Below are positions 1 through 7,084 of a stretch of 10,354 bases of DNA, piece after piece. Below the pieces are notes generated by a model. That model did no database searches and was not told where the DNA came from. It worked only from the letters and a program-made list of their open reading frames with translations. The position numbers and the translations under genes are program-made. The DNA lies in NCBI GenBank assembly GCA_964632485.1, contig CAZWDO010000002.1:51035-61388 (forward strand), in the 5' to 3' direction. Source of the DNA: CAZWDO01 sp964632485 [NCBI: uncultured bacterium]. GTDB taxonomy: Bacteria > JAGOEH01. The first letter of the stretch is position 1. Each line of letters begins with the position of its first letter.

Positions 1-419
1 TTTCTTCGTTCATCCTGATCACCGCCATAGGGGTTCATCTGAGGGATAATAATCAATTCGAGTGAATCGCTCAGGGTATCCAGTTCATGTTGGGCGAATT
101 GCGCCAGCAAAGCTAATAGAGCTTCTTTCCCGGATGGTTCGTTCCCATGTTGTTGGGCAAAGATTAAAATTTTCAGGGGATCTGGGCAGCTTGTTTGGGC
201 AGCATGAATATGTATTCCCAAAATCGGCCGCTGATCCGCAGATTCCCCAATGTGGATCAGTTCCATATCGATATTCAAGCCGGCGCATTCGGCAATAAAT
301 TGTTGGACTTCCTTACAGGTTGTTAATTGTTGAAACTGGTTCTGTTCAAGGGGAGTTCGAAGCGCTTCACCAGCCCAAATGGATGTTGATGCTAAGAATA
401 ACCAGATTAACCATTTCAT
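1..419 (-). CDS. Secreted M14-family zinc carboxypeptidase, N-terminal part (cut by window edge)
   Basis: The first 139 codons of a leftward gene are visible; the C-terminus lies beyond position 1. Residues 1-16 are a signal peptide (MKWLIWLFLASTSIWA, then GEA), so the enzyme is exported. H91 and E94 in the context QQHGNEPSGKEALL form the HxxE zinc motif of peptidase family M14, and N129-P-Y-G followed by ERR at 137-139 matches the NPDGxxxxxRxN substrate-binding stretch (Tyr replaces the usual Asp). The third zinc ligand (His) and the catalytic Glu would lie off-window. The family removes C-terminal residues from peptides; here the substrate would be periplasmic or extracellular peptides, possibly cell-wall peptides. 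The ATG at 419 has a good Shine-Dalgarno (GAGG, 425-428) that overlaps the stop of the upstream methyltransferase gene, so it is the last visible gene of the feoAB operon. Substrate specificity cannot be told from this half. Confidence 0.85.
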   Translation of the reverse strand, partial: MKWLIWLFLASTSIWAGEALRTPLEQNQFQQLTTCKEVQQFIAECAGLNIDMELIHIGESADQRPILGIHIHAAQTSCPDPLKILIFAQQHGNEPSGKEALLALLAQFAQHELDTLSDSLELIIIPQMNPYGGDQDERR

Positions 420-426
420 AAAAACC

Positions 427-1263
427 TCACATGTTAAAAATTCGTATAAAACTGCCGGCTGGAAATTCACCCTGGTCATAAGGGATGACTAATTCGCCGA
501 CAGTGAGCTGATATTGAGCGGTTTCCTTGAATGCCATCATCAACTGTTTTAAAACCTGCGGGGTAAAACCAGGAGTATGGCAGCTCAAATGAAGAAACGA
601 ATTATTTTTTTCGAGTAATTGAAATAACATAGAGAGTAGCGGATAGATATGTTCTTCCAATTTCCAAACTTCGCCTTTGGGGCCCCGGCCAAAAGAGGGG
701 GGGTCCAGGATTATCCCGTGGTATCGGTTTTTACGTCGGATTTCACGTTGGACGAAGCGTTGGGCATCCTCTGTCAGCCAATGAATGCGGGCGGATTCCA
801 AACGATTGAGCCTGGCGTTTTCTCGGGCCCAGTCAACGACCCCCCGCGCGGCATCCAGATGAGTGACTTCCGCTCCGAGTCGGGCGCAGACCATGCTGCT
901 ACCCCCGGTATAAGCGAACAGGTTCAATATACGCGCAGATTGGGGCAAGCGCGGGATAATTTCTTCAAACCAACTCCATTCCGATGCCTGTTCGGGAAAT
1001 AAGCCGACATTGCCCAAACCTGTGGGCTTAATAATAAAATCTAAGGAATTAAAATGCGTTTGCCAGGAAATCGGCAATTTTTGTTTGAAATCCCATTCCC
1101 CTTCCCCGGAGGCTTTACGTATGAATTGAGCCGAATGGTTCTCAAATTTTTTATTTAATGGCCAAACCGCCAGAGATGCCGGTCGTGTCAATATATATGA
1201 CCCAAACTTTTCATATTTCTGGAAATCACCGGCCGTTATAAATTGGTAATTCGTTTTTTTCAT
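427..1263 (-). CDS. Class I SAM-dependent methyltransferase (RlmI/RlmK superfamily, PF10672-like)
   Basis: A 278-residue cytosolic methyltransferase. SAM motif I is LNLFAYTGG at 113-121, an acidic ribose-binding residue follows at D137 (THLDAARG), and motif IV is DPPSFGRGPKG at 187-197. LSCHTPGFTP at 226-235 places C228 where the m5C rRNA methyltransferases of COG1092 carry a conserved Cys. The RlmI/RlmK group methylates 23S rRNA, but this protein lacks the N-terminal PUA domain of full-length RlmI and is about 120 residues shorter, so the target is uncertain. Its start ATG is 2 nt after the stop of the lipoprotein gene, and the downstream carboxypeptidase begins 7 nt after its own stop, which indicates cotranscription. 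A weak SD-like AGAG precedes the start. Part of the gene (about 670-900) is visibly richer in G and C than its neighbours. Family assignment is firm; RNA as substrate is inference. Confidence 0.85.
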   Translation of the reverse strand: MKKTNYQFITAGDFQKYEKFGSYILTRPASLAVWPLNKKFENHSAQFIRKASGEGEWDFKQKLPISWQTHFNSLDFIIKPTGLGNVGLFPEQASEWSWFEEIIPRLPQSARILNLFAYTGGSSMVCARLGAEVTHLDAARGVVDWARENARLNRLESARIHWLTEDAQRFVQREIRRKNRYHGIILDPPSFGRGPKGEVWKLEEHIYPLLSMLFQLLEKNNSFLHLSCHTPGFTPQVLKQLMMAFKETAQYQLTVGELVIPYDQGEFPAGSFIRIFNM

Positions 1264-1265
1264 GT

Positions 1266-1859
1266 TTATTCTCTGAATTTTTTCCGTATTTCTGTTTTTT
1301 TTGAAGGGTAGATGAAAACAAATGTATGCCAGGAATTGTCTAAATGTTGAAATAAAAGATTGGCTAGCAGTGAATCGCGCGGCGCAATTCTGAACGTTCT
1401 ATCGGTAGGCTGGGGTTTGATTTTGCTTTGTAAGTAATTAACCAGAAAAAAATAATCCTCTGTAAATTGAAGGGTATCTTTGCTGCGATTGCTGATCATA
1501 ACATCAATCTGTACCTCTTCATCCGCTGAATCAATTTTTATAATTCGAGTGATCATATTTCGGCTGGAATCGGGTTGAAAAAAGAGTTCACGGAGAATGC
1601 TTGTGTTTAGCTGAAAGGCCGAATCGATTAAAATACTATCCCCAGAGCCACATCGGGTTATGGTTTGTTTCAGCAGTTTTTGCGCTAATTGCGGATTGTG
1701 GTTCTTATAATAGGCCTGTTTAGCTTGATAAAATAGACGATTGCTTTCATTTTGAAAAATCAGCTTAACTGAATCGGTATTGGATAATCCCGGAGCCTCT
1801 TTTTTTTGGCAATCACAGGCAATGATTGTAACAAGGCAAAAAAGGAGAAAAAGTTTCAT
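1266..1859 (-). CDS. Small hypothetical lipoprotein encoded directly after feoB
   Basis: A 197-residue protein with a lipoprotein signal peptide: Lys2, a hydrophobic stretch 3-14, and the lipobox I-I-A-C with C15 as the lipidated Cys. Asp at +2 would mean inner-membrane retention under the E. coli Lol rule, but that rule is not general. A second Cys sits at 17. The middle (about 38-75) is helical and Gln/Lys-rich (YYKNHNPQLAQKLLKQT), reminiscent of one TPR-like helical pair. The C-terminal half (about 100-190) is beta-strand-like (VQIDVMISNRSKDTLQF), as in small Ig-like or telokin-like domains of lipoproteins. I do not recognise the family. It starts 2 nt after the feoB stop with no evident SD, so translation is probably coupled to feoB. 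A role in envelope iron handling is possible only by context. Confidence 0.75.
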   Translation of the reverse strand: MKLFLLFCLVTIIACDCQKKEAPGLSNTDSVKLIFQNESNRLFYQAKQAYYKNHNPQLAQKLLKQTITRCGSGDSILIDSAFQLNTSILRELFFQPDSSRNMITRIIKIDSADEEVQIDVMISNRSKDTLQFTEDYFFLVNYLQSKIKPQPTDRTFRIAPRDSLLANLLFQHLDNSWHTFVFIYPSKKTEIRKKFRE

Positions 1860-1861
1860 GG

Positions 1862-3790
1862 CTAATACGTGAATAAGGTGAAGAGTAATCTACTGATTAA
1901 TACAACTGTGACCGCAATTAAAAACGTAATAATACTGATTTGTATCGCTTTTTTCCAACTGAGTTCTTTTGCCAGAACCGCTACTGTTGCCAGGCATGGG
2001 ATATATAGAGTTACGAAAAGAGTATAATTAAATATTTGTTGAACGGACAACACCGCGCTGACGTCTTGAGTATTCAGAGCGTTAAAAAGCAATAACATGG
2101 CTAATTCCTTGCGCAGAATTCCGAATAATAGAGTTGTCCCCAGCGTTGCCGGGAATCCCAGTATCGTTGAAGTGAGAGGAGTTAACCCTTGATTCAGCCA
2201 GTGATCCCAATGGTAGAAAGTTGAAATTTCAATGAGCAGGCTTCCCAGGATCAGTAGCGGCCAGGCAATGACTATAAATTCCTTGATGCGGAACCAGGTT
2301 TTTTTTAACAGAATAGAGACTTGAGGGATATGGTAGGGCGGAATTTCCAAAAGAAAACCCGGATTGACTTCTGGTAAGATTTTGGATAGAATTTTACCAG
2401 TGATTACCACGATCATCAGGTTGATGACATAAATTGCCAGAGCTATCCAGGGAGAAATAAAAAAGCCAACCAGCGCTAAAATCACTGTCATACGGGCAGA
2501 GCAGGGGACTAATGTCGTCAATACCGACGTAATGAATTTATCCCGCGGGGATTTTAGAATTCGGGTGGCCATAATACCCGGAACGGTGCAGCCATATCCA
2601 ATAATCAGGGGGATAATCGAGGTTCCATGAAGACCGATGTGGTGCATCATATTGTCGATCAGATAGGCGATGCGTGTTAAGTAACCGGTATCTTCCAGAA
2701 AAGAAAGAATGATGAAAAAGATTAACAAATAGGGAATAACGATCGCGCCGCCGGTAATGCCTTGGATCAATCCTATTAAAAGAAATGAATAGAGTGTTTC
2801 CCCGCCGATGTTCAATGTTAGCCAGCTATTAAAATCTTCAGATAGCGAGAGAAAAATGGGTTCAAAAAGGCTTCCACAATAAAAAATTAACTGAAACATG
2901 GTGTAAATGATTGCGATCAAAAAAATGTAGCCCCAAAAAGGATGTAGCAACAAATCATCAATTTTTTGGCGTAGATCCAGACGATGATGAGCGCCGATTG
3001 TCGCTACTTTTTCAAAGATTTGAAACGAAGAGTGATGACGCGCGGAACTGACAATTAATGAACTATCCTGTTTAAAAGATTGTTCGAGCCGATGGCGCAA
3101 TTGTTGCAAATTAAGCCATTCAGGAGCGCTGATCTTATTTTTTACCGCATTGACGATCAATCGTTCATCCTCAAGAATCTTAATGGCTAAAAACTGAGAG
3201 GGCCACTGCCAAGAGGATGGATGAAGATCGATCACAGTGGTCATTTGCTCGATTGTTTCCTGTAAAATTTCCGGATAGCTAATCACCGGGGGTATCTGCC
3301 GTTTTTGAAATGCCTGGTAAGCTTGCCGGAAAAGATCAGCCACACCGATACCTTTACGCCCTATTGTTTTAACTACGGAAATTTTTACTAAATCCTCCAG
3401 TTTTCTGTCATTGATTTCAATCCCTTTGCGCTTGGCTTCATCAATCATATTCAACCCAATAACCATCGGGATTTGGAGCTCCATTAATTGCAGGGTCAAT
3501 TCCAGGCTTCTGGAGAGCACGGAAGAGTCGATCATATTGATGATGACGCACTCATGAGCAGAGAATAATAAGTATTTAGCTGTTTCCAATTCAGCTTCAT
3601 CGGTTGAGTAAATCGAATAGGTTCCGGGAAGATCAATGACTTCAATTTTTTCGTTCGCCAGCTCAAGGAATCCGGAAGTATATTGCACAGTTGCGCCCGG
3701 AAAATTCGCGCATATCGATTGATAACCGATCGTTTCATTGAAAATCGTACTTTTACCGCAATTTGGTTGGCCCACAAGAATGAATTTCAT
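1862..3790 (-). CDS. feoB: FeoB ferrous iron transporter, G-protein-coupled membrane permease
   Basis: A 642-residue FeoB for Fe(II) uptake across the inner membrane. The N-terminal GTPase domain shows G1 GQPNCGKST (7-15), G3 DLPG (53-56) and G4 NMID (114-117), followed by a helical GDI-like region to about 270. The membrane part carries the FeoB signatures LEDTGYL (365-371), GYGCTVPG with C401 (398-405), VPCSARM with C430 (428-434), the RKEL segment (560-563) and YIPC with C599 (596-599). These correspond to the Gate and conserved Cys motifs of the family. It is shorter than E. coli FeoB (773 residues), mainly in loops and at the C-terminus, but within the family range. Its ATG overlaps the feoA stop by one base (TAATG), with SD GAGG at 3795-3798. 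G1 has Gln where Asn is usual (GNPN). No intact FeoC-like gene follows; a lipoprotein gene does. Confidence 0.97.
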   Translation of the reverse strand: MKFILVGQPNCGKSTIFNETIGYQSICANFPGATVQYTSGFLELANEKIEVIDLPGTYSIYSTDEAELETAKYLLFSAHECVIINMIDSSVLSRSLELTLQLMELQIPMVIGLNMIDEAKRKGIEINDRKLEDLVKISVVKTIGRKGIGVADLFRQAYQAFQKRQIPPVISYPEILQETIEQMTTVIDLHPSSWQWPSQFLAIKILEDERLIVNAVKNKISAPEWLNLQQLRHRLEQSFKQDSSLIVSSARHHSSFQIFEKVATIGAHHRLDLRQKIDDLLLHPFWGYIFLIAIIYTMFQLIFYCGSLFEPIFLSLSEDFNSWLTLNIGGETLYSFLLIGLIQGITGGAIVIPYLLIFFIILSFLEDTGYLTRIAYLIDNMMHHIGLHGTSIIPLIIGYGCTVPGIMATRILKSPRDKFITSVLTTLVPCSARMTVILALVGFFISPWIALAIYVINLMIVVITGKILSKILPEVNPGFLLEIPPYHIPQVSILLKKTWFRIKEFIVIAWPLLILGSLLIEISTFYHWDHWLNQGLTPLTSTILGFPATLGTTLLFGILRKELAMLLLFNALNTQDVSAVLSVQQIFNYTLFVTLYIPCLATVAVLAKELSWKKAIQISIITFLIAVTVVLISRLLFTLFTY

Positions 3791-4023
3791 TATTCCTCGC
3801 TTGAAACGATAATCTTTTGCGCCAGGCCATACCCAATGGCTAATTCATTTTGATGTATTTCGATGATGAGCGGGTGATGAAATGAAGTTTTACGAATAAT
3901 ATTGATCTCATCACCCACATGAATACCCATTTGGTTCAGATTTAAAGTAGCTTCTTTCCCGGCCTGGATCGCAACGACTTTCACACGATGGCCAAGATTA
4001 CACTCAGTAAGTTTTTTTTCCAA
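3790..4023 (-). CDS. feoA: FeoA, small SH3-like partner of the FeoB iron transporter
   Basis: A 77-residue cytosolic protein with the FeoA layout: LxExxLGxxVxV at the N-terminus (LTECNLGHRVKVVAI), a central LNQMGIHVGDEI (28-40) and a C-terminal QNELAIGYGLAQKIIV (58-73), which is the SH3-like beta-barrel with a full-length C-terminal strand. FeoA binds FeoB and modulates Fe(II) uptake. The start codon is TTG at 4023-4021, supported by AAAGG 7 nt upstream (4031-4035). There is no ATG or GTG in frame upstream, and the next Met (residue 32) would remove half the domain. The gene is first in the leftward operon and overlaps feoB by one base, which fits stoichiometric expression. Iron-dependent repression would be expected for feoAB, but no convincing Fur or DtxR box is visible. 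Confidence 0.93.
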   Translation of the reverse strand: MEKKLTECNLGHRVKVVAIQAGKEATLNLNQMGIHVGDEINIIRKTSFHHPLIIEIHQNELAIGYGLAQKIIVSSEE

Positions 4024-4030
4024 TATAGGA

Positions 4031-4035
4031 CCTTT
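4031..4035 (-). promoter_or_regulatory. Ribosome binding site deciding the TTG start of feoA
   Basis: On the minus strand AAAGG lies 7 nt before the TTG. It supports the rare start codon, since no ATG or GTG is available in frame. Confidence 0.65.
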
Positions 4036-4045
4036 TTTTGTGTTG

Positions 4046-4091
4046 CCTAAAATTAATCGTTTTTGTCTTCTTTGTCAAGCACTTTTTTAGG
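4046..4091. repeat. 7-bp inverted repeat spanning the feoAB promoter
   Basis: CCTAAAA (4046-4052) and TTTTAGG (4085-4091) are perfect inverted copies 32 bp apart, flanking the -35 box of the feoAB promoter, with one arm inside its -10 box. TTAGG is also the half-site of DtxR/IdeR-type iron regulators, but those boxes have far closer half-sites, so a looped or two-site operator is only a speculation. A chance origin in AT-rich DNA is quite possible. Confidence 0.3.
4050..4078 (-). promoter_or_regulatory. Predicted sigma70-type promoter of the feoAB operon
   Basis: The minus strand has a perfect TTGACA (4078-4073), a 17-bp spacer and a weak -10 TAATTT (4055-4050, 3 of 6). Transcription would begin near 4043, leaving a leader of about 20 nt before the TTG of feoA. 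The poor -10 next to a perfect -35 is compatible with an activated or tightly controlled promoter. This is a prediction from sequence only. Confidence 0.5.
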
Positions 4092-4127
4092 AAATTTTAT
4101 ATTCATTAGATTGGAGGAAAATTTATC

Positions 4128-4155
4128 TTGACAATTTCTCATAAAATATTATATT
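4128..4155 (+). promoter_or_regulatory. Predicted promoter giving a leaderless S2P transcript
   Basis: TTGACA (4128-4133), a 16-bp spacer and TATATT (4150-4155, 5 of 6) form a strong sigma70-like promoter. The -10 box ends 6 nt before the ATG at 4162, so the expected start of transcription is the A of the start codon. No Shine-Dalgarno lies directly before the ATG. The only GGAGG (4113-4117) is upstream of the -35 box and would not be transcribed from this promoter. Confidence 0.65.
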
Positions 4156-4161
4156 GGGCAA

Positions 4162-5037
4162 ATGAAACTGAATGTTTACGCGATTGATCCTGATTTAACC
4201 CCCCCCAAATTAATTTTGCAAATTAGTTTATATATCATCACTTTTTTGACAATTAGTTTAGCTGGAAGTACTTACCCATTAACTTATTGGGACGATTGGT
4301 TTCGGGTATTGGCGTCGGGATTTTATTTTTCGATTCCCTTGATGCTGATTCTCACTGCTCATGAAATGGGGCACTATCTGATGGCGGTTAAGTATGAAGT
4401 CAAATCCAGTTTACCCTGGTTTATTCCCTTTCCAACTCTTTTTGGAACAGCCGGGGCGTATATCCGTATGAAATCATCAATTCCGAACCGGCAGGCATTA
4501 TTTGATATCGGAGCTGCCGGTCCCTTAGCTGGGTTTATTGTGGCCACGATTTTCATTCTTATCGGATTGCCCTTTTCAGATTCTACTTCGGCGGGTTTGG
4601 ACTTGGATATCCCTAATATTATCCTCGGGGAATCCCTTCTTTTCAAGTTTTTCAGTTGGCTTCTCCTGCGTGGGGCCACAGACCCTGACACCCAGTATAT
4701 AATCCACCCGACTGCTTTTGCCGGCTGGGTTGGGTATTTAGTTACTTTTATGAATCTGATGCCTGTTGGCCAATTGGATGGTGGCCATGTTATTTATGCA
4801 ATGTTCGGGAAAAAACATCAATGGTTTGCAATTAGTTTTTTTTTACTCTTATTACCTCTGATCTTCGTTTTTCCCGGTTGGGGAGTCTGGGCGATTTTAA
4901 TGTTGTTTTTAGGCTTAAAGCATCCCGCGGTGTTTTTCGATTATGACCCATTAGATACCAAACGCTATTATTTGGGTTATTGCATCATGGCCGTTTTTGT
5001 ACTCACTTTTATGCCCACACCGTTTCATTTTAACTGA
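4162..5037 (+). CDS. Site-2 protease (M50) intramembrane zinc metalloprotease, EGY-like
   Basis: A 291-residue polytopic inner-membrane protease. H67-E68-M-G-H71 is the HExxH zinc site inside a membrane helix (LMLILTAHEMGHYLMA). D206 in the motif NLMPVGQLDGGH (198-209) is the third zinc ligand. The stretch FPTLFGTAGAYIRMKS followed by NRQALFDIGAAGPLAGF (109-125) is typical of the EGY-type S2P group of plants, cyanobacteria and other bacteria. There is no PDZ domain. Such enzymes cut transmembrane segments of regulators or remnant signal peptides. The ATG at 4162 is the first possible start after an in-frame stop at 4129-4131 and sits 6 nt after a -10 box, so the mRNA is probably leaderless. 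The stop is 1 nt from the start of the next gene, and the three genes to 8781 form one operon. The substrate is unknown; the membrane protein encoded next is a candidate. Confidence 0.93.
   Translation: MKLNVYAIDPDLTPPKLILQISLYIITFLTISLAGSTYPLTYWDDWFRVLASGFYFSIPLMLILTAHEMGHYLMAVKYEVKSSLPWFIPFPTLFGTAGAYIRMKSSIPNRQALFDIGAAGPLAGFIVATIFILIGLPFSDSTSAGLDLDIPNIILGESLLFKFFSWLLLRGATDPDTQYIIHPTAFAGWVGYLVTFMNLMPVGQLDGGHVIYAMFGKKHQWFAISFFLLLLPLIFVFPGWGVWAILMLFLGLKHPAVFFDYDPLDTKRYYLGYCIMAVFVLTFMPTPFHFN
4199..4206. repeat. C8 homopolymer tract in codons 13-15 of the S2P gene
   Basis: Eight consecutive C residues encode the end of Thr13 and Pro14-Pro15 near the 5' end of the protease gene. Slippage by one base would abolish the protein. 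Such tracts can act in phase variation, but there is no sign here that this one does. Confidence 0.5.
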
Positions 5038-5038
5038 T

Positions 5039-7084
5039 ATGGCTTGTTATCAACTTGAATTGACAGATTTTCATAATCCTCGCGACTATCGGCAATTGAA
5101 CGCTTTTTTACAGTCGGGAGGTACCGTCCATCTTATTCAATGCGAAGGAAACGCCGTTAGAATTAAAACCGCTCAACCGATTGAACAGGTTGTCAGCGAA
5201 ATTATTTCTGAAGGATGGAAAGTTGCTTCAGTAGAAGCGATTGAATATTCAAATCCAACTGTTATTATTAATAAAGCTTTTTTACTCTCTTTTGTTTATA
5301 AACCGCAAAAAATTCAATCTTTTATTTCAGATTTGAGTAAAATGAATGGAATTGAAAACTGTACCTACCATGTTCCCCTAAATACGATTTTTTTATCCTT
5401 CAATCGATATTTATTGCATGAAAATGAAATAAATTTGTTTTTCAAACAAAATAAAATTTTTTTTATTCGGGATGTGGAAAATGAAATTCCCCTCTTAATT
5501 GTTCCTATCCGATTTTCATTATATAGCCTTCCTTTTCTCTGTTTTTTTGAACTGATTTTTTTTAAATGGTTCCCTTTTATGGGTATTTTTACCGGTTTAT
5601 TTTATTTGATATATCTTTACACACTTTTTTCAAAAAAAGGGATCTATTCCTGGCAATCAATTTTAGCGGCTCCCCTGGCAAATTACCGGATATGGTGCCC
5701 TCATTTTTTTGTGTTGTTTTTTCTGATTATAGATACATTTTCCCCTGCATCAACCAAATTTTTAGCCTGGGCGACATTGTTGGGTGTTTTTGAGCCGTTG
5801 GGTTTGAGTTTAATGCATTCTCAGTGGTGTCGTAAAAGAATTTTTAAACAGGTTGATCCCTGGAAAGACCTTCCCATTACGGGTGTTATATCGAAAAATA
5901 TCATGGACCCAAAAATATTTTTAAAAGCCATTTCGATTGCGCCTGTTTTCTTGTTTTTTATACTGTTAGCAGAGATTATCTTCCACTTCAACTATATCCA
6001 TTATGCGCCTCATTGGAATTTTTATTTCTTCATCGGATTGTTTATGATCCTGAATCCTGATTTTTATTTTCGCATGTTAAACGGTTATTTTGCTTTGATC
6101 ATCGACAGACTTCGCAGTAAAGGAATCGGTTTAAGCAACGCGGAGCAACTGTTCCATTTAGTAGGTATCAAAGATATTTTTTTTAATGATGATACGATTG
6201 TTGACAATAAAGAACATAAACTGATAAAAAGCGTGCCATCCATTGATTTTACAAAGCATGAAGTTATAAAACTGGCCTATTCATTGAGCATTTGGGGTAA
6301 TCATGACAATGATCGTAAAATCAGCGCTTTAGCCCAGGAATATCAGCTCGTTCCCTATCAGACTTCTCAATGTCTGGCCGTAAGTGAAATCGATAAACAG
6401 GCAATTGTTTCCATAAATGGAACGGAATCATTAGCGCGTTTAGGAAGTCTGGACTGGGTAAAAGGCTTGTCTATTAAACCTGGCGATCTTTATCATCAAG
6501 CGTTGGAATATGAAAATAATGGCAGGGAAGTATGGGTCATTTGCATCGACAATCGATGGGTGGGTTTACTGGTTTTTCAAATTTGTATTAATGCGGATTG
6601 TAAGCTTGTTATCAATACCCTGCGGGATAAAGGATACCGTTTATCCTGGATAGTTCCCTACTATCATCAATATATGCATTATCTTGACGTTGATCTTGGT
6701 CTTGAATCCATAATCCCACTTAAATCATTTAAGGATTTTGGGGATAGTGACCGGATTGTTCTAACCCATGCCATTAATCCGTTTTTTTATGGAAAGAATC
6801 TGCTTATTCCGGTCCTTATCACTAAAAATCAGATAGAGGGACCTGGCTGGGTGCATGGTGTAGTGCTTACATTGGCGGATGGAGAGTCATTTATCTATTT
6901 GTTGGAACAGGCCTCTATTTTTATTAAACATTTACGCCGCCTTAAAAATGGCATAGCCGCCTGGATTTTAGTTTGGATTTTAGTTATGTTTATCCCCGGA
7001 ATAAGCCCTCATGTTTGGATAATGGGGTGGATGGGGGGCTTGTTTTGTTTGTTTTTAAATCGGGAAAGAGGTAGTGAACAGTGA
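5039..7084 (+). CDS. Degenerate P1B-type ATPase homologue (predicted pseudoenzyme), polytopic membrane protein
   Basis: A 681-residue intact frame with the order of a heavy-metal P1B ATPase and none of its chemistry. Residues 1-70 and 76-145 look like two ferredoxin-fold HMA domains without CxxC. About eight membrane segments follow (near 152-172, 176-197, 219-235, 240-260, 298-317, 327-345, 638-655, 656-673). The M4 position of CPC reads NPD (339-341) and continues like the family: DRLRSKGIGLSNAEQL for xAARxGILIRxGEAL. FFNDDTIVD (381-389) replaces VFDKTGTLT, so Asn stands in for the phosphorylated Asp. WIVPYY (537-542) replaces the TGD stretch, and GPGWVHGVVL (601-610) replaces GDGxNDAPAL, keeping only GxG. 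The M2-M3 loop has about 40 residues instead of a full actuator domain. ATP-driven transport is therefore unlikely; a scaffold, sensor or regulatory role is inference. The ATG at 5039 is preferred over TTG 4997, which would overlap the S2P gene. No SD is visible, so translation is probably coupled. The gene is rich in Phe and T runs. The alignment is by eye. Confidence 0.72.
   Translation: MACYQLELTDFHNPRDYRQLNAFLQSGGTVHLIQCEGNAVRIKTAQPIEQVVSEIISEGWKVASVEAIEYSNPTVIINKAFLLSFVYKPQKIQSFISDLSKMNGIENCTYHVPLNTIFLSFNRYLLHENEINLFFKQNKIFFIRDVENEIPLLIVPIRFSLYSLPFLCFFELIFFKWFPFMGIFTGLFYLIYLYTLFSKKGIYSWQSILAAPLANYRIWCPHFFVLFFLIIDTFSPASTKFLAWATLLGVFEPLGLSLMHSQWCRKRIFKQVDPWKDLPITGVISKNIMDPKIFLKAISIAPVFLFFILLAEIIFHFNYIHYAPHWNFYFFIGLFMILNPDFYFRMLNGYFALIIDRLRSKGIGLSNAEQLFHLVGIKDIFFNDDTIVDNKEHKLIKSVPSIDFTKHEVIKLAYSLSIWGNHDNDRKISALAQEYQLVPYQTSQCLAVSEIDKQAIVSINGTESLARLGSLDWVKGLSIKPGDLYHQALEYENNGREVWVICIDNRWVGLLVFQICINADCKLVINTLRDKGYRLSWIVPYYHQYMHYLDVDLGLESIIPLKSFKDFGDSDRIVLTHAINPFFYGKNLLIPVLITKNQIEGPGWVHGVVLTLADGESFIYLLEQASIFIKHLRRLKNGIAAWILVWILVMFIPGISPHVWIMGWMGGLFCLFLNRERGSEQ
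7067..7071 (+). promoter_or_regulatory. Ribosome binding site for the GTG start of the amidase gene
   Basis: AGAGG lies 9 nt before the GTG at 7081, inside the 3' end of the preceding gene. It fixes the start immediately before a clear signal peptide and the 4-nt GTGA overlap with the upstream stop. Confidence 0.65.

Noticed and set aside
649-1002. An open rightward frame antisense to the methyltransferase gene.
   Set aside because: The methyltransferase motifs on the minus strand explain the region; the antisense frame has no recognisable domain or SD and results from the GC-rich stretch there.
4029-4056. A DtxR/IdeR box in the feoA leader (TTAGG half-site).
   Set aside because: Only one half-site matches; the second half within the 19-bp box is not there.
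4128-4187. A 19-codon upstream ORF starting at TTG 4128 behind GGAGG (4113-4117), overlapping the S2P start out of frame.
   Set aside because: The TTG is part of the -35 box of the predicted promoter, so it would not be transcribed, and the SD spacing to TTG is long. It could only matter if an upstream promoter exists.
4246-4274. TTGACA with a weak TACTTA 17 bp later inside the S2P gene, near two copies of AATTAGTTTA.
   Set aside because: The -10 is poor, it lies within coding sequence, and the 10-bp repeats encode similar hydrophobic residues in frame.
4997-5038. A longer form of the pseudo-ATPase starting at TTG 4997 (14 extra residues).
   Set aside because: It would overlap the S2P coding end by 41 nt, has no SD, and the added residues do not resemble a domain; ATG 5039 directly after the S2P stop is simpler.
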